Below are positions 16,526 to 26,811 of a stretch of 64,000 nt of DNA, in pieces (the first letter of the stretch is position 1; every line of letters starts with the position of its first letter). The DNA comes from Lysobacterales bacterium. Its GTDB lineage: Bacteria; Pseudomonadota; Gammaproteobacteria; Xanthomonadales; Rhodanobacteraceae. A program made the translations under genes and the position numbers. Below the pieces are notes generated by a model that saw nothing but the letters and a program-made list of their open reading frames with translations, made no database searches and had not been told where the DNA came from. Location of the stretch: contig JADJHN010000001.1 in NCBI GenBank assembly GCA_016707485.1, positions 62,001-126,000 of the forward strand. The letters are read 5' to 3'.

Positions 16526-17035
16526 ATGAGATTCCTTCCCCTGATGCTGCTTGCCGTGATCGGCAGCGCCCATGCGCAAGATCGCACCAACTACAACCTC
16601 AACGATGGCAAGGTCGCCTTCAGTGTGCCCCAGGGTTGGAGCGCGATCATGGAAAAATCCGATGGCAATCCGCAGGCGATCACTTTCCAGATTGCCGATG
16701 CGGCCGCCGAAGGCAGCGACGACATGGCCAGCGTCACGGTGAAGACGCGCCAACTCAAGACAGCGGCCGATTTCGCCGAAGCCACACAGAACGAAATGCA
16801 ATTGTCCAAGGCGCAGACCGGTTATGAAGCGGCGCTGGATGGCAGCAATACCGGCATTCATCATTACTTTGTCATGCGCGGCAAGACGCGTTACGAGATT
16901 CGCGACCGTTTCAGCCTCATGCAGAACATTGCCGTGCAGGTGCGTTGCCAGCGTCCCTTGCTGCAAGCGACCAGCAAGGCCTGGAGCAACGCGTTCGATG
17001 CCGGCTGCGACAGTGTTGCCAGCTCGCTGAAATGA
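16526..17035 (+). CDS. Secreted protein of unknown function within the kynurenine operon
   Basis: I do not recognise the family with confidence. The 169-residue product has a signal peptide (MRFLPLMLLAVIGSAHA, cleavage about residue 17). A single domain follows, starting NYNLNDGKVAFSVPQGWSAIMEKSDGNPQAITFQI, like the PsbP/DcrB-type folds seen in periplasmic lipoproteins. Two Cys are near the C-terminus (VRCQRP and AGCDS) and could form a disulfide. It sits 4 bp after nbaD and its stop overlaps the kynU start (ATGA), so it is co-translated with a cytoplasmic pathway. Confidence 0.7.
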   Translation: MRFLPLMLLAVIGSAHAQDRTNYNLNDGKVAFSVPQGWSAIMEKSDGNPQAITFQIADAAAEGSDDMASVTVKTRQLKTAADFAEATQNEMQLSKAQTGYEAALDGSNTGIHHYFVMRGKTRYEIRDRFSLMQNIAVQVRCQRPLLQATSKAWSNAFDAGCDSVASSLK

Positions 17036-18318
17036 GCGCAGGCGTCGATCGCGACATCAGCGAAGAATGGGCGCTCGCTGCGGATGCGGCCGATCCGCTG
17101 GGCGGCTTTCGCTCCGAGTTCTGCATTCCCCGGGAAAACGGCCGCGAGATCGCCTATTTCTGCGGCAACTCGCTCGGCCTGCAGCCGCGAGCAACCCGCC
17201 AGGCGGTGATCGACGAGCTCGATTACTGGGCCGAACTCGCGGTCGAAGGGCATTTCCGCGGTCGCCTGCCGTGGATGGACTATCACGAGTTCGTGCGTGA
17301 CGACCTGGCCATGATGGTTGGTGCCAAACCCATCGAGGTCGTTGCCATGAACTCGCTCAGCGTCAACCTGCACCTGCTGATGGTCAGCTTTTATCGGCCC
17401 AGCGCCGGGCGCGCCGCGATCCTCATCGAGAAAAGCGCGTTTCCTTCGGATCGCTATGCCGTCGAGGCGCAGGTCCGCTTCCATGGTTACGATCCTGAAG
17501 ATGCGTTGATCGAGCTGGAGCCGGATCAGGCCGATGGCACGCTTTCGGACGCGGCCATTCTTGCCGCGATCGAGCAGCACGGTTCGCGTCTCGCCCTGGT
17601 ATTGTTGCCGGGCGTGCAATACCTGACCGGCCAGGCGCTTGATCTGCACGCCATCAGCAAGGCGGCACATGCCAGCGGCTGCATGGTCGGCTTTGACCTT
17701 GCCCATGCCGTCGGCAACATGGAGCTGCAGCTGCACGATGCCGGCTGCGATTTTGCCGTCTGGTGCAGTTACAAGTATCTCAATTCGGGACCAGGCGCGG
17801 TCGCTGGTGCGTTTGTCCATGAGCGCCATGCGACGACCACGCGCCCGCGTTTTGCCGGCTGGTGGGGCCACGAGAAATCCACGCGTTTCAAGATGGGTCC
17901 GCAATTCAGGCCAACCCCCGGTGCGGATGGCTGGCAGCTTTCGAATCCGCCGATACTCGCCCTGGCGCCGCTGCGCATTTCGCTGCAGGTGTTCCAGCGC
18001 GCCGGATTTGCTGCCGTGCGCGGGAAATCCCGCGCCTTGACCGGATATCTCGAATGGCTGATCGCGCAACGCGTGTCCGACGTGCTTGCCGTGGTCACGC
18101 CAAAACAGGCCTCGCGCCGCGGCTGCCAGTTGTCGCTGCGGGTCAAGGGGCCGCGCGAATCCGGGCGCAAGCTGTTCGAGCACCTGCAAGGCGATGGCAT
18201 CGTTGTCGACTGGCGCGAGCCGGACATCATCCGTGCCGCACCGGTACCGCTGTACAACCGCTTTGCCGATTGCCGACGCCTGATCGAATCGGTCGTGCGC
18301 TGGCGTGATGCGCAATAA
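17032..18318 (+). CDS. kynU: Kynureninase
   Basis: This PLP enzyme cleaves 3-hydroxykynurenine to 3-hydroxyanthranilate and alanine. The 428-residue protein has FCGNSLGLQPRA near the N-terminus, the PLP phosphate and Asp region VGFDLAHAVGNMEL, and the Schiff-base Lys in CSYKYLNSGPG. FAGWWGHEKSTRFKM also matches kynureninases. The ATG at 17032 overlaps the previous stop; a 29-codon upstream extension lies inside that gene and is rejected. Confidence 0.97.
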   Translation: MSAGVDRDISEEWALAADAADPLGGFRSEFCIPRENGREIAYFCGNSLGLQPRATRQAVIDELDYWAELAVEGHFRGRLPWMDYHEFVRDDLAMMVGAKPIEVVAMNSLSVNLHLLMVSFYRPSAGRAAILIEKSAFPSDRYAVEAQVRFHGYDPEDALIELEPDQADGTLSDAAILAAIEQHGSRLALVLLPGVQYLTGQALDLHAISKAAHASGCMVGFDLAHAVGNMELQLHDAGCDFAVWCSYKYLNSGPGAVAGAFVHERHATTTRPRFAGWWGHEKSTRFKMGPQFRPTPGADGWQLSNPPILALAPLRISLQVFQRAGFAAVRGKSRALTGYLEWLIAQRVSDVLAVVTPKQASRRGCQLSLRVKGPRESGRKLFEHLQGDGIVVDWREPDIIRAAPVPLYNRFADCRRLIESVVRWRDAQ

Positions 18319-18325
18319 TAAATAA

Positions 18326-19735
18326 ATGAATAAACACGCAGTTACCATCGTCGGGGCAGGCCTCGTCGGCTCCTTGCTCGCCACCCTGCTTGCCCAGCGC
18401 GGCTTTGCGGTGAGCGTGTTCGAGCGCCGCCCCGATCCGCGTCGCACCGGTTTCCTTGGCGGCCGCTCGATCAATCTCGCTCTCGCCGAGCGTGGCTGGC
18501 ATGGCCTGCGCCTGGCTGGCCTGCAGCAGCGCATGCTGGAAATCGCGGTAATGATGCGCGGGCGCATGATCCACGACCTCGATGGGCGTACCAATCTGCA
18601 GCGTTACGGCCGCGATGATTCGGAGGTGATCTGGTCGGTCAATCGGGGCGCATTGAACATCACCCTGCTCGATGCGGCCGAAGCAGCTGGCGCCGCCATC
18701 CATTTTGACCGACGCCTCGATGCACTCGACTGGACGACCTCGACAATGCACCTGCGCAGCGAGGAAGGTGTCGCTGGCACGCACCAGGCCGACGTCATCC
18801 TTGGCTGTGACGGCGCCGGCTCCGCCTTGCGCGGGGCGATGGCACAAACCACCGACCTCGGCGAACGCTTCGAACCGCTGGGGCATGGCTACAAGGAACT
18901 GGAGATTCCCGCGCTGGCGGATTTCCCGTCCGGCCAGCTTCCCTCTCCATTGCGTGATGCGCTGGCCCGTGGCGAGCGCTTTGCCATGGAACCCAACGCA
19001 CTGCACATCTGGCCCCGCGGCAATTACATGTGCATCGCCTTGCCGAATGCCGAGGGCAGTTTCACCGTCACCCTGTTTCTGGCCAGCGAGGGCACGCCCA
19101 GCCTGGCCGGTATCACCAATGCGGCTGATGTGCGGGCGTTCTTCGAGCGCGATTTCGCCGACGCCGTGCCATTGATGCCGGATCTCGAAAAGGATTTTCT
19201 CGACAATCCGGTCGGCTTGCTCGGCACGCTCTACCTCGATCGCTGGCATCTCGATGGCACGGCGTTGCTGCTGGGTGATGCAGCCCACGCAATCGTTCCG
19301 TTCCACGGACAAGGCATGAACGCGGGATTCGAGGACGCCGTCGAACTGGCTGAACTGCTTTCCGCAACACCGCATGACAGTGCCGTGGTATTCGCGGAGT
19401 TCGAACGCCGGCGCAAACCGAACGCCGATGCGATCGCGGCAATGGCGCTCGACAACTACATCGAGATGCGCGACCGCGTCGACGATGCCGATTACCTGCT
19501 GATGCGAGAGCTCGATCGCGCTCTGGCGGCACGCCACCCCGGACGCTGGGTGCCGCGCTACTGGATGGTCACCTTCTCGCGGATTCCCTACGCGACCGCG
19601 TTCGAGCGCGGCGGAATCCAGGCAAGGCTGCTGCGCCAGATGATCGAAGGCAAGCAATCGCTGGCGGAGATCGACCTCGACCAGGCCGACCTGCTCGTCC
19701 AGCGGCACCTTCAGCCGATTGCGGCATCAGCCTGA
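18326..19735 (+). CDS. kmo: Kynurenine 3-monooxygenase
   Basis: This FAD/NADPH monooxygenase hydroxylates L-kynurenine to 3-hydroxykynurenine. The 469-residue protein has the FAD-binding GAGLVGSLLATLLAQRG near residue 8, RSINLALAERG, the GD motif LLGDAAHAIVPFHGQGMNAGFED (about residue 310) and the C-terminal membrane-proximal region. It lies 7 bp after kynU. Together with kynU, nbaC and nbaD it covers kynurenine to 2-aminomuconate semialdehyde; the tryptophan dioxygenase and kynurenine formamidase genes are not in this window. Confidence 0.96.
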   Translation: MNKHAVTIVGAGLVGSLLATLLAQRGFAVSVFERRPDPRRTGFLGGRSINLALAERGWHGLRLAGLQQRMLEIAVMMRGRMIHDLDGRTNLQRYGRDDSEVIWSVNRGALNITLLDAAEAAGAAIHFDRRLDALDWTTSTMHLRSEEGVAGTHQADVILGCDGAGSALRGAMAQTTDLGERFEPLGHGYKELEIPALADFPSGQLPSPLRDALARGERFAMEPNALHIWPRGNYMCIALPNAEGSFTVTLFLASEGTPSLAGITNAADVRAFFERDFADAVPLMPDLEKDFLDNPVGLLGTLYLDRWHLDGTALLLGDAAHAIVPFHGQGMNAGFEDAVELAELLSATPHDSAVVFAEFERRRKPNADAIAAMALDNYIEMRDRVDDADYLLMRELDRALAARHPGRWVPRYWMVTFSRIPYATAFERGGIQARLLRQMIEGKQSLAEIDLDQADLLVQRHLQPIAASA

Positions 19736-19846
19736 GCCCATTTTCTTCACGGGCGTGGGCGCATCGGCGAACGAATCCGGGCAAGGGCAGCACGCTTGGC
19801 ATGTCGTATCATCCTCGTTCGCACCGAGACTTCCCGGAGACCCGCG

Positions 19847-20485
19847 ATTAACGCCCTGCCCTATGATCGTGCCCAGCTTGCCCGCAAGGCGCAGATGATT
19901 GCCGATGCCGGACGCGAACTTGCCGCGCTTGGCTGGACACCGGCAACCAGCAGCAATTTCTCGATGCGCCTTGATCCATCGCACGTCGCCGTGACCGTAT
20001 CCGGTCGCGACAAGGGCAAGCTCGGTGCCGAGGACATCATGGTCGTCGATCTCGACAACCAGCCGGTCGCGACCACGGCGCGGCCGTCCGCGGAAACGGC
20101 CCTGCATACGCAGATCTACCGCCGCTTTGCGGATGTCGGCGCCGTTCTGCACACGCATTCGCGCGCGCAAAGCGTGGCCTCGCGCCTGTTTGCCGAAGCC
20201 GGCGCGGTGCGCTTCGAGGGCTGGGAGCTGCAAAAGGCCATCGCCGGCCACAGCACTCATGAAAGCGTGCTCGACCTGCCGGTGTTTCCGAACACCCAGG
20301 ACATGAGCGTGCTGGTGGGGCAGATCGATGCCTGGCTGGATGCCGGCAAACCACTGCACGGCTACTTGATCAACGGTCACGGCATTTATGCCTGGGGCGT
20401 TGACATGGCCGAGGCGCGTCGCCATCTCGAAGCATTCGAGTTCCTGCTCAACTGCGAATTGGATCTGAGGAGACTGTCGTCATGA
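19847..20485 (+). CDS. mtnB: Methylthioribulose-1-phosphate dehydratase, probable ATT start
   Basis: MtnB dehydrates 5-methylthioribulose-1-phosphate in methionine salvage. The class II aldolase fold shows LGWTPATSSNFSMR, VSGRDKGKL, the zinc ligands HTHS (about residue 104) and NGHGIYAWG. No in-frame ATG or GTG fits. ATT at 19847 begins I-N-A-L-P-Y-D, where relatives typically begin M-N-x-LPYD, and GGAG lies seven bases upstream, so ATT initiation (212 residues) is inferred. A TTG at 19796 would add 17 residues but lacks a convincing ribosome site. Its stop overlaps mtnD by 4 bp. Confidence 0.9.
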   Translation: MNALPYDRAQLARKAQMIADAGRELAALGWTPATSSNFSMRLDPSHVAVTVSGRDKGKLGAEDIMVVDLDNQPVATTARPSAETALHTQIYRRFADVGAVLHTHSRAQSVASRLFAEAGAVRFEGWELQKAIAGHSTHESVLDLPVFPNTQDMSVLVGQIDAWLDAGKPLHGYLINGHGIYAWGVDMAEARRHLEAFEFLLNCELDLRRLSS

Positions 20486-21048
20486 GCCACTTGCGCATTT
20501 TTTCCGAAGACAACGGCGATACGCCCCTGGCCACGTATGCCACGCATGCGGAGATTGCCGAAGTCCTCGGCCAGGTTGGCGTGCGCTTCGAACGCTGGCA
20601 GGCAAACAAGCCGATAGCGGCTGGTGCCAGCCAGGATGAAGTGATCGAGGCCTATCGTGAAGACATCGACCGCTTGATGCGCGAGGAAGGCTACCGCAGC
20701 GTCGACGTCGTCAGCCTCACCGCCGATCATCCCGACCGTGCAGCGTTGCGCCAGAAGTTCCTCAGCGAGCACACCCACGCGGAAGACGAAGTGCGTTTCT
20801 TCGTTGACGGTTCCGGCCAGTTCACCCTGCACGTCGAAGGCAAGGTCTACGACCTGCTTTGCGGGAAAGGCGACCTGATCGGCGTACCCGATGGCACCCG
20901 GCACTGGTTCGACATGAGCGAGGAACCGCACTTCGTCGCAATTCGCCTGTTCACCAATCCCGCCGGATGGGTTGCCGAATTCACCGGCGACGAGATCGCG
21001 GCCAGGTTCCCGCGCATGCTGCCGGCGACGGTCAAGGCGCACGCCTGA
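20482..21048 (+). CDS. mtnD: Acireductone dioxygenase
   Basis: This cupin metalloenzyme oxidises the acireductone of the salvage pathway to the methionine keto-acid precursor and formate (iron form). The 188-residue protein has the metal ligands EHTHAEDEVRFF (two His and a Glu) and the fourth His in DGTRHWFDM. It overlaps mtnB (ATGA) and precedes mtnC. Confidence 0.96.
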   Translation: MSHLRIFSEDNGDTPLATYATHAEIAEVLGQVGVRFERWQANKPIAAGASQDEVIEAYREDIDRLMREEGYRSVDVVSLTADHPDRAALRQKFLSEHTHAEDEVRFFVDGSGQFTLHVEGKVYDLLCGKGDLIGVPDGTRHWFDMSEEPHFVAIRLFTNPAGWVAEFTGDEIAARFPRMLPATVKAHA

Positions 21049-21121
21049 CTGTGGCCTGGCGCTGCGCGCCAGGTGCAGTCGACTACCCGGTTCTGCAAAT
21101 CCTCCACAAGAGCAAGAAGAA

Positions 21122-21817
21122 ATGGCCAGCATCCGCGCGATCCTCACCGATATCGAAGGCACCACCAGCTCGATCAGTTTCGTCAAGGATGTGCTGTTTC
21201 CCTACGCGCGCAAACGCCTGCCGGCCTTTGTCGTCACCCATGCGGACAAGCCCGATGTCCAGCACTGGTTGCACGAGGCGGCACGCGAGGCCGGGCTCGT
21301 TTCCGCCAGCGAGCAGGAGATCATCGACCTGCTGATCGGCTGGATCGACGCCGACCGCAAGTCGACAGCGCTGAAAGCCCTGCAGGGCATGATCTGGGCA
21401 GATGGTTATGCGGAAGCGGATTTCCGCGCGCACATCTACCCCGATGCCGCACGCGGCCTGCAGAAATGGGCAGCGGCCGGTTTGCATCTGTACGTATATT
21501 CTTCCGGTTCGGTGCCGGCGCAGAAGCTCCTCTTCGGCAACACCGAGGCGGGTGACCTGACCCGTTTCTTCTCCGGCTATTTCGATACCGAAACCGGACC
21601 CAAGCGCGAACCGGAGTCATATGCGCGGATCGCCGCGGCGATTGCCTTCGCGCCGGCCGAGACCCTGTTCCTATCCGATGTCGTCGAGGAACTCGATGCG
21701 GCGCGCGCGGCCGGCATGCGCACCGTCCTGCTGGCCCGTGATGGAGATGGCTGCCCGGCGGATCCCGGACATCCCTGCGCGACCAGTTTCGATGCCATCG
21801 ATCCATCGGCGTTCTGA
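21122..21817 (+). CDS. mtnC: Enolase-phosphatase E1
   Basis: MtnC is a HAD-superfamily enzyme doing two consecutive steps, enolisation and dephosphorylation of diketo-methylthiopentyl-1-phosphate. The 231-residue protein has the nucleophile in LTDIEGTTSSISFVKDVLFPYA, motif II YSSGS, the Lys in GPKREPESY and motif III LFLSDVVEEL. The start at 21122 has an AAGAAGA stretch upstream. It completes the mtnBDC salvage block; mtnA is not seen here. Confidence 0.96.
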   Translation: MASIRAILTDIEGTTSSISFVKDVLFPYARKRLPAFVVTHADKPDVQHWLHEAAREAGLVSASEQEIIDLLIGWIDADRKSTALKALQGMIWADGYAEADFRAHIYPDAARGLQKWAAAGLHLYVYSSGSVPAQKLLFGNTEAGDLTRFFSGYFDTETGPKREPESYARIAAAIAFAPAETLFLSDVVEELDAARAAGMRTVLLARDGDGCPADPGHPCATSFDAIDPSAF

Positions 21818-21821
21818 GCCG

Positions 21822-23285
21822 ATGGGCCCGATCATCGGGGTCATTCGTGATGGCGTTCGCGTCACCTTCCTGCAGCGCCCGCGCGGCAACCCGGTGCTGC
21901 CTGCTGCCGATGCCTTCGTTGCCAGCCTGGTCTTGTATCTGCTGGTAGAGCTGCTGCTGGGCTGGATCCAGTCCGAGCCGCCGCGCATGCTGGTCGGGTG
22001 GGGCTTTGCCACCCTGCTCGCCGACAGCAGCCTGACCCTGCTCGCGGCCTGGCTGCTCGCGCGCTTGGCCGTACGGCCTGCAATCACCTGGGCGGTGGGT
22101 GCCATCGCCCTGGCCGCGACTGCCGCCACCAAGTTGTTGATCCAGTGGCCGCTGCATGTCGCGGCAATCTGGCTGCACACCTCCGGCAACGCCGGGGCTG
22201 CGCTCGCCTTGATCTGGCTTTCGCAACTATGGTGGCTGCTGGTGATGGTCGCGCTGGCACGCTGGTTGCTGCCGGCCCGGCTGACCATGAGCCTGCTTGC
22301 TGCCGCGCTGGCATTTGCCGTCTCCGCCCTGCCATGGCAGTGGATCCCCGCGGCATCGCCGATCATGCAGGATCAGAGCGCTGCGGCCCGGGTTTCCGCC
22401 GCCAGCGAAGCGGATTCCATTGCCGGGGCCGGATTCGAAGCCGCTGCCGAGGAGCCTGGCATCGAATTCGATTTCGATCCCGAACAGCTCATGTTCGACC
22501 AGCCGAAATTGCTCGGCGCGGCAATCGACGCCCTGCAACCGCGCACGCCCGGCAAGGCCAATTTGTACGTGATCGCGTTTGCCGGCGATGGCAGCGAGAA
22601 CGTGTTTCGCAACGAAGTCGAATACGCCGCGCAGTTGTTCGCGCAACGCTTCAATGCCCGAGGCCACGTGCTGGTGCTGGCGAACAATCCGGCCAGTATC
22701 GAGACACGGCCGCTGGCGACGCTGACCAACCTGCGCATCGCTCTCGCCGAGATTGCCGTGCAGATGGATCCCGCCGAAGACATCCTGTTGCTCTACCTGA
22801 CCTCGCACGGATCGGCAGACCACCAGTTGTATGTTGCCCTCGATCCGTTGCCGCTGAACCAGATCATGCCGGCGGATCTTGCCGAGGCATTGCAGACCAC
22901 GCCTTCGGTTCGCTGGAAGGTGATCGTCGTCAATGCCTGCTATTCGGGCGGGTTCATCGACGCCCTGCGCGATGATTCGACCCTGGTCATCACCGCGGCG
23001 CGCAGCGACCGCACCTCGTTCGGCTGCGGCGCGGATTCCGAGATAACCTGGTTCGGCAAGGCCTTCCTCGCCGACGCGCTGAATGAGACCACTTCGTTTC
23101 CGGATGCCTTCAAACGAGCCAGCGCCCTTGTCGGCGAATGGGAAGCGCACGAGAAGGAGGCACAAAACTCCGAACCGCAGATCACCAGTTCGCGAAGCAT
23201 TGAAGGGAAACTCGAAAAATGGCGGCGCACGCTGCCTGCCAGCGAGCCGCTTCCATTCTCGCCGACCGTAACCGCCAAACCCTGA
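21822..23285 (+). CDS. Membrane-anchored C13 (legumain-like) peptidase family protein
   Basis: This is a 487-residue protein. Its first half has about five hydrophobic segments (between residues 25 and 175), then an acidic linker, then a caspase-fold domain. The clan CD dyad is visible: His in LLYLTSHGSADH (about 328) and Cys in VVNACYSGGF (about 376), as in family C13. The topology suggests a C-terminal peptidase domain outside the membrane, side not determined. It starts 4 bp after mtnC, so it may be co-transcribed. The substrate is unknown; glycosyl-anchor transamidation, the role of GPI8, is not implied. Confidence 0.82.
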   Translation: MGPIIGVIRDGVRVTFLQRPRGNPVLPAADAFVASLVLYLLVELLLGWIQSEPPRMLVGWGFATLLADSSLTLLAAWLLARLAVRPAITWAVGAIALAATAATKLLIQWPLHVAAIWLHTSGNAGAALALIWLSQLWWLLVMVALARWLLPARLTMSLLAAALAFAVSALPWQWIPAASPIMQDQSAAARVSAASEADSIAGAGFEAAAEEPGIEFDFDPEQLMFDQPKLLGAAIDALQPRTPGKANLYVIAFAGDGSENVFRNEVEYAAQLFAQRFNARGHVLVLANNPASIETRPLATLTNLRIALAEIAVQMDPAEDILLLYLTSHGSADHQLYVALDPLPLNQIMPADLAEALQTTPSVRWKVIVVNACYSGGFIDALRDDSTLVITAARSDRTSFGCGADSEITWFGKAFLADALNETTSFPDAFKRASALVGEWEAHEKEAQNSEPQITSSRSIEGKLEKWRRTLPASEPLPFSPTVTAKP

Positions 23286-23303
23286 CCCGGTCCTTGGCGG
23301 CAA

Positions 23304-23786
23304 TCACGCGAGCAGCTTGGCAATGTCCTTGCCGATTGCTTCGGGTTCGTCGCTCGGCGCATAGCGCTTGACCACGTTGCCGTCGCGATCGACGAGAAAC
23401 TTGGTGAAGTTCCATTTGATTGCCCCAATGCCGAGCAGGCCGGTTTTCTCCTTCTTCAACCATTCATACAGCGGGTGCGCAGCGCTGCCATTGACGTTGA
23501 TCTTGGCAAACATCGGGAACGTCACGTCATAGGTCAGCGTGCAGAAGTTCTTGATCTCGGCTTCGTCCCCGGGTTCCTGGTGGCCGAACTGGTCGCATGG
23601 AAAACCCAGCACCTCGAAACCCTTGCCTTGGAACTGCTTTTGCAGCGCCTCAAGCCCCGAGTATTGCCTGGTGAAGCCGCATTTCGAGGCGACATTCACG
23701 ATCAGCAAGGCTTTGCCCTTGTACTGCGAAAGCGCCTGCTCATTGCCATCGATGTCACGCGCCGAAAAATCATGGACTGTGCTCAT
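23304..23786 (-). CDS. Glutathione peroxidase-family thiol peroxidase
   Basis: This is a 160-residue GPx-fold enzyme reducing peroxides. The catalytic tetrad is visible: Cys in VASKCGFTRQY (about 36), Gln in FPCDQFGHQEPG and Trp-Asn in IKWNFTKFLVD. The second Cys in FPCDQF is the usual resolving Cys of thioredoxin-dependent bacterial GPx. The start at ATG 23786 has GAGG upstream; a GTG two codons earlier is possible. It is convergent with the C13 peptidase gene (18 bp apart). Confidence 0.93.
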   Translation of the reverse strand: MSTVHDFSARDIDGNEQALSQYKGKALLIVNVASKCGFTRQYSGLEALQKQFQGKGFEVLGFPCDQFGHQEPGDEAEIKNFCTLTYDVTFPMFAKINVNGSAAHPLYEWLKKEKTGLLGIGAIKWNFTKFLVDRDGNVVKRYAPSDEPEAIGKDIAKLLA

Positions 23787-23898
23787 GCGCACCTCGCGTA
23801 TGGAGAATGGCGCTAGCGTACCGCAATGCCGCGTTCGGCCCGCGTTAATCGAAGCGGGTGAAAATCCCGATCCCGACCCGGAAACTGGAGCGCCGTCG

Positions 23899-24207
23899 AT
23901 GAATTCCTCACTCAGTCAATTCATGTTGGCCACGCTTGCGGCAGCAACGATGGGCAGCGCCCTTGCCCAAAGCGACCCGATGTCCAACCCGGGCAGCCAG
24001 GTCATCGTGCGCAGCGCCGGCACCGGTTACACGCCATCCGGCCCGGCCCCGCAATTTTCCGAGCTCGATGTCGATGGCAACGGCAGCATCGATGAGGGTG
24101 AAGCGGTTGGCTACAAGCTGCTGGCCAACGACTTCCGCATGGCCGACAGCAATCGCGATGGCCGCATCTCGAAGCGGGAATACGAGCGTTGGACGTCCAT
24201 GCCGTAA
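23899..24207 (+). CDS. Small secreted EF-hand protein
   Basis: This 102-residue protein has a signal peptide ending about residue 24 (MGSALA-QSD) and two EF-hand loops: DVDGNGSIDEGE and DSNRDGRISKRE. Both keep Asp at positions 1, 3 and 5, Gly at 6 and Glu at 12, so calcium binding in the periplasm or outside is likely. The start is the ATG directly before the signal peptide. No specific partner is suggested by its neighbours. Confidence 0.82.
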   Translation: MNSSLSQFMLATLAAATMGSALAQSDPMSNPGSQVIVRSAGTGYTPSGPAPQFSELDVDGNGSIDEGEAVGYKLLANDFRMADSNRDGRISKREYERWTSMP

Positions 24208-24287
24208 CTGAGGTTGATTCGTGAATCTTGAGCAATGACGGGGTGTGCAGCCCATCTCGCCTGAAACGACTTCACACGGGGACCTGC

Positions 24288-26174
<1,887 letters not shown>

Positions 26175-26459
26175 GAAGATCGCCAGGGTGGGTGGAATGG
26201 TCAGCAAACATCGGCAGCGCGAGATCCGCCTGATGCGACAACGGCGACGCGCGGCTGAGGCATCGAGGTGGGTCGAGCGCAATCCCGCCCGGCACCAGGT
26301 AAACTCGGGAATGGGCGGCGCGCCAGACTGAAGCCCGCAGCCGCGCGAGGTGAAGACCTGCAATGGATGCTTCCCATCGCGTCAGCGGAGCGGCCAAGCC
26401 GACCCGCCGCGGCAATTCTAGCAAGCGGACGTCGCCATGGCAGTAACCTGCCTCTTGTC

Positions 26460-26801
26460 ATGAACTCCAGCCTTCCCGAGTCGAGCCAGGATCACGGCCT
26501 TGATGCCGATATCGATCCATCGATCCAGTGCAGCCGCTGCGAAGCGGTCTGCTGCCGGCTGACCGTGTACGTGATGGCCGACGACGCAACGCCCGACTGG
26601 CTGATCGATCAGGACGAACATGGCATGGACGTGATGCGCCGCCTCGACGATGGCTGGTGCGCGGCGCTCGACCGCGAAACCATGCGCTGCTCGATCTACG
26701 CGCTGCGCCCGCAGGTGTGCCGGGACTTCGACATGGGTGGTGCCGATTGCCGGCAGGTGCGTGCCAACGACCGCGATCTGGCGATTGCCGTGCTCGACTG
26801 A
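26460..26801 (+). CDS. YkgJ-type cysteine-cluster protein
   Basis: This 113-residue protein is of the YkgJ-like CxxCxxxCC family, thought to bind zinc or iron. Cys positions are CSRCEAVCC (about 23-31) plus WCAALDRETMRCSIYALRPQVCRDFDMGGADC, the usual second cluster. The molecular role of the family is unknown. The ATG at 26460 lies right after a 285-bp gap from divergent uup in which I see no other feature. Confidence 0.8.
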   Translation: MNSSLPESSQDHGLDADIDPSIQCSRCEAVCCRLTVYVMADDATPDWLIDQDEHGMDVMRRLDDGWCAALDRETMRCSIYALRPQVCRDFDMGGADCRQVRANDRDLAIAVLD

Positions 26802-26811
26802 AACCCTGCGC

